Of a DNA stretch of 64,000 nucleotides, positions 50,004 to 59,024 are shown piece by piece. Position 1 is the first letter of the stretch. The number at the start of each line of letters is the position of its first letter. Below the pieces are notes generated by a model. It was not told where the DNA came from and ran no database searches. It was given only the letters and a program-made list of their open reading frames with translations. Position numbers and translations under genes: made by a program. Source of the DNA: Nocardia grenadensis NBRC 108939 (GTDB taxonomy: Bacteria; Actinomycetota; Actinomycetes; Mycobacteriales; Mycobacteriaceae); NCBI RefSeq assembly GCF_001613445.1, contig NZ_BDCJ01000006.1, forward strand, positions 310,001 through 374,000, given 5' to 3'.

Positions 50004-53000
50004 CCATCGGATGCCCGACGGGTCCGTTCCGGTTCTGCTGTCCGCGGATACGCCGGATCTGCTGCGCGAGGAGGCGGCGGCGATCGGGGCCTACGCGCGC
50101 GAACACACCGGGGTCACCGCGGGCGAGATCGCCGATATGCTCTTCCGGACCCGGGTGGCGCGCCGGCACCGGGCCCTGGCGCTGGTGGACGACGGGGCGA
50201 CCCTGGCCGCGGCGCTGGCGGCGGTCGCCGCCGGACGGGAACATCCCGCGGTGGTCCGCAGCAGCGCGGTGCTCGCCCGCAAACACACCTTCGTCTTCCC
50301 GGGGCAGGGCGGCCAGCGACCGGGTATGGGCGCGGTGTTCTACGACCGGGCCCCCGCGTATCGGGCGGAAGTGGACCGCTGTGCCGCCGAGTTCGCCGAA
50401 CTGTTCGGGACCGCGCCGCTGGATTACCTGCTCGACGATTCCGTGGCCGCCGACGATTCGGCGCGGGTCGTGCAGCCCGCGTTGTTCCTGCAGATGGCGG
50501 GGCTGGCGGCGCTGTGGAAAGCGGCGGGCGTGGAACCCGCCGCGGTGGTCGGGCACAGCCAGGGCGAGATCGCCGCGGCCTATGTATCCGGGAAGATGAC
50601 GCGCCGGGACGCGCTGCTGGTCGTCGGGGCGCGGGCCGAAGCGGTGGACCGGATCGCCCCCGAGGACTACGCGATGGCGGTCGTCGAGGCCGACCGGGAG
50701 GAGGCCGAGGCCCTGCTCGCACGGCGGTCCGGCCGGGCCGAGGTGTCGGTGGTCAACTCGCCGCGCATGGTGGGCGTCTCCGGCGATCGCGAGGTGGTCG
50801 GCGAGGTGGTCGATACCCTCGCCGCGGCCGGGCGGTTCGGGCGGGTCATCCGGGTCCGGTATCCGGCGCACACCGGCATGGTCAACAGCCTGCGCGTCGA
50901 TCTGCGCGCGGGTCTGGAGGGCCGGCTGACCGAGCGGTACTTCCGCGACAGTCCGATCGCCGCGTTCGGCGCCACCCTGGGCGAGGCGTTACCGGCCGAG
51001 TCGACGCTGGACGACTACTGGTTCTGGAATCTGCGCAATACCGTCCGGTTCGACCGGGCGATCGCCGCCGCGGTGGCGGCCGGCTCCGATTCGTTCGTGG
51101 AACTGGCCGAACACCCTGTCCTGCAGCTCCCGGTGCGGGAGAATCTGGAGACCCTGGCGGCCCCGGCCGAGACCATGGTCACCGGCACCTCGAACCGGAC
51201 CGCCACCGATCTCGCGTTGTTCACCCGGAACCTGGCGACGCTGGCGGTGCACGATCAGCACTACCGGTGGTCGGCACTGGCCACCGATACCGGCGGCACA
51301 CCCCGCCCGCCGCTGCTGGATTTCCCGAATATGCGGATGAGCCGGCAGCGGCTGTGGCTGACGCTCGGCTCGAGTCCCGCGCCGGCGCCCCGTCCGGTCG
51401 TCGCGGACCTGGTCGCCGCGCCGGCGACTCCGGTCCCGGAACCGGTGATACCCGCTCAGCTGTTGGTCGAGGAGTGGGCCCGGCTTTCCCGCCGGAAACT
51501 GCTCGCGCCGCGCACCATCGGGCTGGTGGACGCCTCCGGTGCCTGCGCCGAACTGGCCGAAGCGCTCTGTGCGCAGGCCGAGAACTACGGAGCGACCGCC
51601 CGGCTCCTCACCGCCGAGGCCGGCGGCGACCCGGCCGGTATCGACGCCGTGGTCGTCCTGCTGCCCGCGGCCGCGGACGCGGAGATGAGCGAAGCGGTCG
51701 CGGAATTCTTCGGCATCCGCGCCTGGTGGCTGAATCCAGATCCCGCGGTGTCCGACTTCTGGCTGGTCACCGTGGGCGGCGAAGCGGTGGTACCCGGTGA
51801 CGAACCGCATCCGGTACCCGCCGCCGCGGCGGCCGGTTTCCGGTCCGTCGGTGCCGAGTACGCGGGTATCGCCTTCCGGCACCTGGATCTCACCGCCGCG
51901 ACGGCGGAGACGGCCGGGGCGGTGCTCGCGGCCCTGCACACCGCGGACGAATCCGAACTGGCGGTACGCGACGGCAACCTGTACGCCAAGCGGCTGACCG
52001 AGGCCGAGCCCGCCGCCGGCCCCGGCGCCGTCCCGGACAATGTGCTGATCACCGGTGGCACCGGCAAGGTCGGCCTCGAATTCTGCGCGTATTTCGCGCG
52101 GGCCGGCACCCGGCGGATCACACTCGTGTGCCGCTCGGGCGAAACGGCGGAGGTGACCCGCAAACTGGTGCCGATCCGAGCGACCGGCGCCACTGTGCGG
52201 GTCCTGTCCGCCGATATCGGTGATCCGGCCGCTGTTGGTGCCCTGGTTTCCGAATTCGGCTCCACCCCGGCGGATTTCGTACTTCACGCCGCCGCCGATT
52301 ACGCGGGCATCGAGGGCATCGAACTCACCGAGCTCACCTACGCGCAGGTGGTCGAACTGCTGCGGGCCAAGGTCGGTGGCCTCACGAATGTGCTCGACGC
52401 GCTCCCATTGGCCGCGGCTGCCCGGGTGCTGCTGTGCTCCTCGCTGGCCGCCACCCTGGGCGGTCGCGGCACCGTCGTCTACTCGGCGGCCAACCGCATG
52501 CTGGACGCTCTCGCCTACCGGTTACGTGCCGCGGGTGTGGACTGCGTATCGGTGCAGTGGGGCCAGTGGGCGGTCCACGAAGGTGTGGGAGCCTCCGATA
52601 CCGCGACCCTCGCCGAGGTCGGATACCTGCCGATGCGGTCGGCCGATGCCATCGCGCTGGGCCTGAGCGGACTACCCGGCAACGCGGTGATCACCGCCTT
52701 CGATTGGGACCGCGGCCGCGCGGTGTTCGGCGCGTTCGGTTACGGGCCGCTGCTGTCCGGATTGGCCACCCCGGCGGCCACCACGGCCGCCCCGGAACCG
52801 GCCCCGGACCGCGCCGCCCCGGCCGCCGGTGCGCTCGTCTCCCCGGCTCTGCGGATCGTGGAACTGTTCGCGCAGGTCCTCGGCGAGGACGATCTCGACG
52901 CCATCGATACGACCAAACCGCTGGTCGCGCTCGGGCTGGACTCTCTCCAGGCCCTGGAACTGCGCCGCCGCGTCCACCAGGAATACGGGTACGAACTGCC

Positions 53001-54279
53001 GGTCGGCGACCTCGTGGGCGGTGCCACGCTCGACGACGTGGTCCGGCTGGTGGGGGACCGGCCCGCGCCGGGGCAGCCCCCGACCGCGGCGCCGGCGACC
53101 CCGGCCCCCGCCGCACCGCCACCCGCCGCGGCGCAGCCGGCGGCCGCGCCCCTGGACACCGACGATCTCGGCGCCCGGGCCCGGTGGGCGGCCGAACAGG
53201 TAGTTCCCGCGGACCTGGATATCGAGCGGCTCCGCTCCGCCCGGCACGACCTCGATCTGTTCGGTGCGCGCGCCATGCTCCGCGCCGTGGAACCGGTCCT
53301 GCGGGATCGGGCCGTGCACAGCGTCGAGGACATCACCGAACGGCTGAAGGTCGCGACCCGGCATCGCTGGCTGCTGCGGCAGTGGTTACAGGAACTCACC
53401 CGCCACGGCGCGCTGATCGGTGACCCGGACAGCGGTTACCGCTACGAGCGGGAGCTGCCGCCCACGACGCGCGACGAACTGGTCCAGGCGTGCACCGATC
53501 TCGGCTACGCACCGCAACTCGCCACCTTCCTGGGCGGCACCAACGAACACCTCACCGAACTCGTCCAGGACCGGATGCGGGTGCAGGAGTTGCTGTTCCC
53601 GGACGGCGATATGTTCACCGCGGAGGCCACCTACCGCGAGAACGCGATCAGCCGCTATCTCAACCACGCCGCCCGCGAGATCGTCGCCGGGGTGGTCACC
53701 CGCCTGCGCGCGGACCGGTCGCCGGTGCGGATCCTGGAGCTGGGCGCGGGGGTCGGTGGGACCACCGACGATGTGGTGGCCGGACTCACCGGTCTGCCCG
53801 TCGAGTACCACTTCACCGATGTCTCGAATTTCTTCCTCGACGCGGCCCGCCGGCGGTTCGCCGATCGGCCGTGGATGCGGTTCGCCATCGTGGACATGAA
53901 CACCGATCTCGCCCGGCAGCCGCGCCACGACCTCGTGATCGCCTCGAATGTGCTGCACAACGCGCATCACATCGGCCATACGCTGCGCGAACTGCGCGAG
54001 CTGCTGAATCCCGGGGGCGCGGTGGTGTTCATCGAGACGGTGGTGGCGCACAGCCAGCTGCTGACCTCGGTGCACTTCCTGATGTCGCCCGCGGCCGGGC
54101 AGCCGCACGCGGGGGCGACCGATGCGCGGGCGGGAACCGACCGGATCTTCCTGACCGAAGCGGAATGGGTGGGGCAGCTCACGGCCTCGGGCCTGCGCCC
54201 GGCCGTGGTACTGCCGGCGGCAGGCCATCCCCTGGCGCTGCTCGATCAGCGTGTTTTCGCCGCCGTGCGCGACGCGTAG
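49996..54279 (+). CDS. PKS, AT-KR-ACP with C-terminal methyltransferase (MbtD-like plus MT)
   Basis: 1427 residues. Acyltransferase about 90-400: GHSQGE, and RYPAHTGMVN at the specificity site, nearer the methylmalonyl YASH type than malonyl HAFH. Ketoreductase about 500-920: TGGTGKVG, then SSLAATLGGRG and VVYSAANRM with the catalytic serine and tyrosine. ACP near 978 (LGLDSLQAL). A SAM-dependent C-methyltransferase about 1050-1420 (ELGAGVGGT) follows the ACP. With the KS it makes a beta-hydroxy unit whose alpha carbon may be methylated, possibly doubly, as in gem-dimethyl amamistatin-type acids. MbtD, at about 1000 residues, has no such C-terminal extension. The MT after the ACP is an unusual order. 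Confidence 0.92.
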   Translation: MSSHRMPDGSVPVLLSADTPDLLREEAAAIGAYAREHTGVTAGEIADMLFRTRVARRHRALALVDDGATLAAALAAVAAGREHPAVVRSSAVLARKHTFVFPGQGGQRPGMGAVFYDRAPAYRAEVDRCAAEFAELFGTAPLDYLLDDSVAADDSARVVQPALFLQMAGLAALWKAAGVEPAAVVGHSQGEIAAAYVSGKMTRRDALLVVGARAEAVDRIAPEDYAMAVVEADREEAEALLARRSGRAEVSVVNSPRMVGVSGDREVVGEVVDTLAAAGRFGRVIRVRYPAHTGMVNSLRVDLRAGLEGRLTERYFRDSPIAAFGATLGEALPAESTLDDYWFWNLRNTVRFDRAIAAAVAAGSDSFVELAEHPVLQLPVRENLETLAAPAETMVTGTSNRTATDLALFTRNLATLAVHDQHYRWSALATDTGGTPRPPLLDFPNMRMSRQRLWLTLGSSPAPAPRPVVADLVAAPATPVPEPVIPAQLLVEEWARLSRRKLLAPRTIGLVDASGACAELAEALCAQAENYGATARLLTAEAGGDPAGIDAVVVLLPAAADAEMSEAVAEFFGIRAWWLNPDPAVSDFWLVTVGGEAVVPGDEPHPVPAAAAAGFRSVGAEYAGIAFRHLDLTAATAETAGAVLAALHTADESELAVRDGNLYAKRLTEAEPAAGPGAVPDNVLITGGTGKVGLEFCAYFARAGTRRITLVCRSGETAEVTRKLVPIRATGATVRVLSADIGDPAAVGALVSEFGSTPADFVLHAAADYAGIEGIELTELTYAQVVELLRAKVGGLTNVLDALPLAAAARVLLCSSLAATLGGRGTVVYSAANRMLDALAYRLRAAGVDCVSVQWGQWAVHEGVGASDTATLAEVGYLPMRSADAIALGLSGLPGNAVITAFDWDRGRAVFGAFGYGPLLSGLATPAATTAAPEPAPDRAAPAAGALVSPALRIVELFAQVLGEDDLDAIDTTKPLVALGLDSLQALELRRRVHQEYGYELPVGDLVGGATLDDVVRLVGDRPAPGQPPTAAPATPAPAAPPPAAAQPAAAPLDTDDLGARARWAAEQVVPADLDIERLRSARHDLDLFGARAMLRAVEPVLRDRAVHSVEDITERLKVATRHRWLLRQWLQELTRHGALIGDPDSGYRYERELPPTTRDELVQACTDLGYAPQLATFLGGTNEHLTELVQDRMRVQELLFPDGDMFTAEATYRENAISRYLNHAAREIVAGVVTRLRADRSPVRILELGAGVGGTTDDVVAGLTGLPVEYHFTDVSNFFLDAARRRFADRPWMRFAIVDMNTDLARQPRHDLVIASNVLHNAHHIGHTLRELRELLNPGGAVVFIETVVAHSQLLTSVHFLMSPAAGQPHAGATDARAGTDRIFLTEAEWVGQLTASGLRPAVVLPAAGHPLALLDQRVFAAVRDA

Positions 54280-54344
54280 GCAGCTTCGGATGTGAACGCG
54301 AAGTCGCCGGGTCGGCGGCGGGGAACAGCGAAAGAGAGAACACC

Positions 54345-55325
54345 ATGTCAGAGAAACGGTCGGATTCCGGTGACGCGATAGTCGTCGAGTCCGTCGTGAA
54401 GTCGTTCGGCGAGGTGAAAGCCCTGCGCGGGATCGACTTCCGCGTACCGGCCGGGAGCGTGCTCGGCGTACTCGGGCCCAACGGCGCGGGGAAGACCACC
54501 ACGGTCTCGGTGCTGTCCACCCTGATCCGGCCCGATTCGGGCCGGGCGGTGGTGGCCGGGCACGACGTCGTCCGCGACGCCGCCGAGGTGCGGAAATCCA
54601 TCATGCTCACCGGTCAGTACGCGGCGCTGGACGAAATGCTCACGGGCCGGGAGAACCTGGTGCTGTTCGGACGGTTGCTCGGCCTGCGCCGCCGGGCCGC
54701 CCGGCAGCGCGCCGACGAACTGCTGGAACGCTTCTCGCTCACCGAAGCGGCCGACCGGCGGGTCGGGCAGTACTCCGGCGGTATGCGCCGGCGGATCGAT
54801 ATCGCGTGTGGGCTGGTGCGCGCACCTCGGGTGGTGTTCCTCGACGAACCCACCACCGGCCTGGACCCGGTGAGCCGGCAGCAGCTCTGGGCACTCGTGC
54901 GCGAGCTCGCGGCCCAGGGGGTGACCATCCTGCTCACCACCCAGTACCTGGAGGAAGCGGATGCGCTGAGCGACAACATCATCGTGGTCGACAAGGGTAC
55001 GGTGATCGCGGAGGGCACCGCCGATGCGCTCAAAGCACGTTCGGGTTCGAGCTACTGCGAGGTCGTGCCGGTGGATCCCGGCGATGTGCCGGCCGTGGTG
55101 GCCGCGCTGGCGCCGCTGTCGGAGTGCACGGTCGCCGATTCCGCCGACCGGGTGTCGCTGCCCGCACCTGACGGCGCCGCCACCCTGACCGCCGCGTTGG
55201 CCCGGCTCACCGAGGCCGATATCGAACTGATCGATATAGCGCTGCGACGGCCGTCGCTGGACGAGGTGTTCATCCGCCTCACCACGCGCAGCGAGGAAGC
55301 CGAAGCGGTAGAGGTCCCGGCATGA
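54345..55325 (+). CDS. DrrA-type ABC transporter ATP-binding protein of the siderophore island
   Basis: A 326-residue ATPase: Walker A GPNGAGKTTT, signature YSGGMRRRIDIACG, Walker B VVFLDEPTTGLDP, H-loop TTQYLEEAD, and the DrrA C-terminal RRPSLDEVF. It starts at ATG 54345 after GAGAGAA, 65 bases from the PKS stop with no iron box or terminator between, so it is probably in the NRPS operon. It overlaps the next permease by ATGA. With the two permeases it is the candidate siderophore exporter, in place of the MmpL/MmpS system used by mycobacteria. It is a near paralogue of 5631-6758. Confidence 0.92.
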   Translation: MSEKRSDSGDAIVVESVVKSFGEVKALRGIDFRVPAGSVLGVLGPNGAGKTTTVSVLSTLIRPDSGRAVVAGHDVVRDAAEVRKSIMLTGQYAALDEMLTGRENLVLFGRLLGLRRRAARQRADELLERFSLTEAADRRVGQYSGGMRRRIDIACGLVRAPRVVFLDEPTTGLDPVSRQQLWALVRELAAQGVTILLTTQYLEEADALSDNIIVVDKGTVIAEGTADALKARSGSSYCEVVPVDPGDVPAVVAALAPLSECTVADSADRVSLPAPDGAATLTAALARLTEADIELIDIALRRPSLDEVFIRLTTRSEEAEAVEVPA

Positions 55326-56188
55326 GCGGGCCGGGCCCGGAGGCGGTAGCGGAGCGTGACCACGCAGGGCCGCTCAGGCCCGATGGACACGGCGTTATGG
55401 TGGCCTCGACCCTCGGACGGCCGCCGGTGGAGGATCTGAACGTCCCGCCCGGTATGCAGTGGGCGGCACTGAGCGAGCGGTCCATCCGGGCCGCGGTACG
55501 CGAGGGCGACCTGGTCATCGCCTTCGCCGCGCCGCTGACCTTCTTCGTCTGTTTCTATGTGCCGCTACGTAAATCGGTGGAGGCGGGCGGTGTCGACTAC
55601 GCGCAGTACCTGCTGCCGCTGATCCTGGTACACGCCATGTTCTTCAGCTCCATGTTCGCCGCCGACCGGGCGGCCCGGGAGGTGGCCGGCGGTATGGGTA
55701 CCCGGCTGCGGGCCATGCCGGTGGTGCCGTGGGTGCCGCCCGCCGCGCGGGTTTCGGCGAATCTGGCGCGGGCGATCACCGCGATCTGCGGTGCGCTGGT
55801 GATCGGGACCCTGTTCGGCTTCCGCTTCCACGGTGTCGTCCCCGCCCTGGTGTTCCTGGCGCTGGTGCTCGGCCTCGGAGTGGCGATGATGCTGGCCACC
55901 GACGCGCTCGGGACCGCGACGGCCAATCCGCAGGTGGGTGCCACGGTGCTGTTCGTACCGCAGCTGCTACTGGTCATGATCTCCACCGGTTTCGTCCCGG
56001 CGGAGGGTTTTCCGGGCTGGATCCAGCCGTTCGTACGTCACCAACCCGTCTCCCGGGTGGCCGACGCGCTGCGCGGGCTCGCCGACGGACGGTATACGGA
56101 AGGACTACCGGTGGCCGTGACCTGGGTCGCGGGTCTGCTGGTGGTGGGCGCGGCCTTGGCGGTATGGGCGGAAAGGAAGCGGCAGTGA
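55322..56188 (+). CDS. ABC-2 type permease of the siderophore island
   Basis: A membrane protein of up to 288 residues with six hydrophobic segments and the ABC-2 signature GFVPAEGFPGWIQPFVRHQP. The ATG overlaps the ATPase stop. About 50 bases at this start are nearly identical to those at 6755, so ATG 55397 (MVASTLGRPP) is an alternative. It pairs with the next permease; GTGA joins them. Confidence 0.85.
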   Translation: MSGPGPEAVAERDHAGPLRPDGHGVMVASTLGRPPVEDLNVPPGMQWAALSERSIRAAVREGDLVIAFAAPLTFFVCFYVPLRKSVEAGGVDYAQYLLPLILVHAMFFSSMFAADRAAREVAGGMGTRLRAMPVVPWVPPAARVSANLARAITAICGALVIGTLFGFRFHGVVPALVFLALVLGLGVAMMLATDALGTATANPQVGATVLFVPQLLLVMISTGFVPAEGFPGWIQPFVRHQPVSRVADALRGLADGRYTEGLPVAVTWVAGLLVVGAALAVWAERKRQ

Positions 56189-56949
56189 CCACATTCTTGG
56201 ATCAGGCGCTGGTGGAGACCGGGCGGCTGCTGCGGCGCTGGAGCCGCCAGCAGGAGGTGCTGTCCACCACGCTGGTACTGCCGATCCTGTTGCTGCTCAT
56301 GTTCGAACTGGTGCTCAGCCGTACGCTCGGCGTGCCCGGCGACGCGGAACCGCTGTACGGTTTCGTGCCTCTGATCGCCGTCGCGGGTGCCATGTACGGC
56401 GCCATGGGCACCGGGGAATCCTTGTTCGGGGAGCGGCAGAGCGGTTTGCTGCGTCGGTTCTGGGTGCTGCCGGTGCACCGGGCGAGTGCGCTGCTGGGCC
56501 GGTTGCTCGCCGAATGCGCGCGGGCCGCGGTCGCGACCCTGCTGGTGGTCGTGGTCGGGGTGCTGCTGGGGCTGCGGTTCGACAATGGCTGGGTCGGGGC
56601 ACTCGGCGTGATCGCGATCCCGGTGATCGTGGTCGCCGGCTTCACCCCGCTGGTGGTCGCGGTCGGCGTGAGCCGGGCCGGTGGCCAGGCCGTGCAGGTG
56701 TTCGCGATCGTGGTGCTGGTCGGCATGTTCTTCAATTCCGGTTTCGTTCCGCTGGCGAACTATCCGGGCTGGTTGCAGCCCATCGTGCGGGGACAACCGA
56801 TGAGCTGTGCCATCGAGACCATGCGCGGCTTCCTGCTGGGCGGGCCGATCGCCACGCCTTTGGCGCAGACCGTGGCCTGGGCGGTGGGCATGGTCGCGGT
56901 GTTCGGGGCGCTGGCCGTCCGCGGCTACCGCAAGGCGGCCGAGAGCTGA
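56185..56949 (+). CDS. ABC-2 type permease, second subunit, siderophore island
   Basis: A 254-residue permease: QSGLLRRFWVLPVHRASALL in the loop, FFNSGFVPLANYPGWLQP and RGQPMSCAIETMRGFL near the end, closing with RGYRKAAES as in the paralogue at 7636-8508. It starts at the GTG at 56185, overlapping the previous stop. It is the last gene of the presumed siderophore operon. Confidence 0.88.
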   Translation: MTTFLDQALVETGRLLRRWSRQQEVLSTTLVLPILLLLMFELVLSRTLGVPGDAEPLYGFVPLIAVAGAMYGAMGTGESLFGERQSGLLRRFWVLPVHRASALLGRLLAECARAAVATLLVVVVGVLLGLRFDNGWVGALGVIAIPVIVVAGFTPLVVAVGVSRAGGQAVQVFAIVVLVGMFFNSGFVPLANYPGWLQPIVRGQPMSCAIETMRGFLLGGPIATPLAQTVAWAVGMVAVFGALAVRGYRKAAES

Positions 56950-57470
56950 ACTCTGGGAAGGAAAGGGCGCCGGGTGGGCTACTGGGCCCGCGGTCCCTTT
57001 CGCGAGATTCTCAGACTAGAACCCCTGCTCGATCCCGTCTTCTCTACGGTCCGCAACTGCAACCCCGCCCTGCGATACGACTCCCGGCCCGCCGTCATCG
57101 ATTTTCAGCGACGGGAAACGACGATATAGACACAGTCGCCCAAGGGTACTCTTGCAACTGCGCATTCTTACCCCAGTCGCTCAGGGCGCCCTTTCTTGAA
57201 CTCCGGATCAACGCGCCGTGATTATTGTCGACGCGTGAGTGTGATAAGCACATAAGAAATAACATTCGCGCCGATACAGCGCACCAGATCGTCGTGGTCG
57301 AGCTGATCGTCGGACAACTCTGCAGCTGTGCCGGGCATCTCGGTTGGCTCGGTCGTGGCCCAGACCGTCGTATCGCCCACCGGGCTCCTCGCCCTTGATT
57401 ATCGAGATCTCGATTGTGCCCCATAGAATTGCCGATCGTAGTCGGCGGGGGCAAAGGAGGAACACCGATC
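56950..57470. other. Gene-free boundary at the right end of the siderophore island
   Basis: About 520 bases without a convincing gene. Base composition is visibly less GC-rich than the flanks (runs such as AAGAAATAACATT near 57260). The perfect palindrome ATCGAGATCTCGAT lies at 57401-57414, 57 bases before the next start, and may be an operator. No integrase, tRNA or att-like repeat was seen. Confidence 0.5.
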
Positions 57471-58820
57471 GTGACCAGGCCGCAGTCCTGGAATGTAGTG
57501 GCAGCGGAACTTCTCCAGAAGATGCGCAAGCTCGCGGACGACTACACCCGCGTGCACGAATCACCTACCAGAGGCGTTGCGCACGCCGCGCACGACGTCA
57601 GCCGGGTGGCCGACCGGACCGACGGTACGGCGGCCGGACTCCTGCGTGCTGAGTTGCGGCCGACCGATCGGAGGGGCGAAGCCGGGCGAACAGGGGATCC
57701 TGCGGCTCGGTCACCATCAGATGCCTTCGGCGGCACGGTCTCGAATCGGCACGCCACTGATATCGAAGCGGAGCTGCGGCGCTATCCCGGTTCGGAATAC
57801 ATCACTCAGCGTCCCGCGCCCGCGCCCGGCGAACCGGTCGGTGCGGCGTGGATCGACGGCCCGCGGCATTACGCGTGGGAACGCGAGTGGCTCACCGAGA
57901 ACAGCCCCCGCATCTCATCCCTCTCCACGCTCACCCTGGCCTCGCTGGAGGCGGAAACGGCGCTTCGCCTGACCAATGCGACGCCAGGACCTCATTTGTT
58001 GATGCAACCGCGCCCTCGGTTGACCGGCGAGATGCTACCCATCTGGAAGTTTCGAACCCTGCCGATAGGCGAGCCGGTCCGGCCCAGCGGAACCGACACG
58101 GCGTCTCGGGCCGGCCCGATCGGCCGGATCGCCCGCCACTTTTCCCTCGACGAGTTCCCCCAGTTCGGGTATCTCGCGCCGGTCGGGGCGAGACCGATAC
58201 TCGATGCCGACCTCGAGCTGATGCGGCAAGTCCTGTCGCCTGTGGAGCAGGTGCGTTTCAACCAAATCCCCAGAGATGGGTTGTACACCTCGCACTATCC
58301 GCTCTGCCGCGGGCAGCAGAACCAATCCCCGGAGTTCCTGCGGACGCGATATCTCGCTGATGTCTCTCTGCCCGAGATCGGCTCGCGAACGTTTCACCAG
58401 TACTTCTTGGACGACGTCGTCGCGCCGTACCAGCGCCGCGAGGCCCATCAGCTCCTGAACAGCTATATCGGCCGAGACCTGTCCGCGGAGGATCGGATAA
58501 GTCACTGGTTCGCGACCACGGTGACAGCGACATTGGACGCTGCGCCCAGTGCGGCCCCTCGGATCGTCCACGAAGCATTGCAGTCCCAGCTGCAACGCGA
58601 CACCGCACTGATGTCTCCCGAAGATCGGGAGGTTCATGCGTTCGTGGCGAAGGTCGATCAATTACTGGCCGGGAACACTGATTTCGGCACGTATCTGCAA
58701 CACCGGGAGCTCCCGGAAATGCGGGCATACGCTGAGGATGTTGTGTCCCACAATCGTCACCGGGACAGCGACGCCAAACAAGTGCCTCTCTTCGCGACGA
58801 TATTCCCACTGGCGAGTTAG
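57471..58820 (+). CDS. Divergent soluble protein resembling bacterial sugar transferases
   Basis: A 449-residue protein. The central part reads IWKFRTLPIGEP, then RIARHFSLDEFPQFGYL and APVGARPILDADL. This follows the KFRS ... R-TSLDELPQ ... GPRP order of the WcaJ/RfbP-type phosphoglycosyl transferases. The membrane helices those enzymes need are absent, and the GDMSLVGPRP core is altered to LAPVGARP. The N-terminal 120 residues are low in hydrophobicity and the C-terminal 130 are helical. Function as an enzyme is doubtful. The start is the GTG at 57471 behind the perfect AAAGGAGG; a longer frame to 57414 lacks a ribosome site. It is not obviously linked to the siderophore genes. Confidence 0.65.
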   Translation: MTRPQSWNVVAAELLQKMRKLADDYTRVHESPTRGVAHAAHDVSRVADRTDGTAAGLLRAELRPTDRRGEAGRTGDPAARSPSDAFGGTVSNRHATDIEAELRRYPGSEYITQRPAPAPGEPVGAAWIDGPRHYAWEREWLTENSPRISSLSTLTLASLEAETALRLTNATPGPHLLMQPRPRLTGEMLPIWKFRTLPIGEPVRPSGTDTASRAGPIGRIARHFSLDEFPQFGYLAPVGARPILDADLELMRQVLSPVEQVRFNQIPRDGLYTSHYPLCRGQQNQSPEFLRTRYLADVSLPEIGSRTFHQYFLDDVVAPYQRREAHQLLNSYIGRDLSAEDRISHWFATTVTATLDAAPSAAPRIVHEALQSQLQRDTALMSPEDREVHAFVAKVDQLLAGNTDFGTYLQHRELPEMRAYAEDVVSHNRHRDSDAKQVPLFATIFPLAS

Positions 58821-58830
58821 CCTCGATCTC

Positions 58831-58893
58831 GTGAGGGTGGGAATCGTTCTGGCCTGGTTCGGATTGATTGTTTTCGCTTTCGTGGCGGCGTGA
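58831..58893 (+). CDS. Possible 20-residue hydrophobic peptide
   Basis: GTG followed by 19 codons, VRVGIVLAWFGLIVFAFVAA, a single clean membrane helix ending in TGA. It begins 10 bases after the previous stop, so coupling is possible, but there is no ribosome site and it could be chance. Similar tiny membrane peptides are easily missed in annotation. Confidence 0.25.
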   Translation: MRVGIVLAWFGLIVFAFVAA

Positions 58894-59024
58894 GCCGCCC
58901 CGAACAGCGGGTGGGCTGACGAGTTCCACCAGCTCGGAGGGTTCGCCTGCCTGATTCGTCGGAATGGATATCAATGCTGTTCAGGGAGAATTGCGGGGAG
59001 CGGACGGATCGCTCCCCGGACGGG

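Noticed and set aside
53490..54344. A 285-codon N-terminal extension of the siderophore-island ATPase
   Set aside because: It runs inside the PKS methyltransferase domain in another frame; ATG 54345 with GAGAGAA gives a normal DrrA length.
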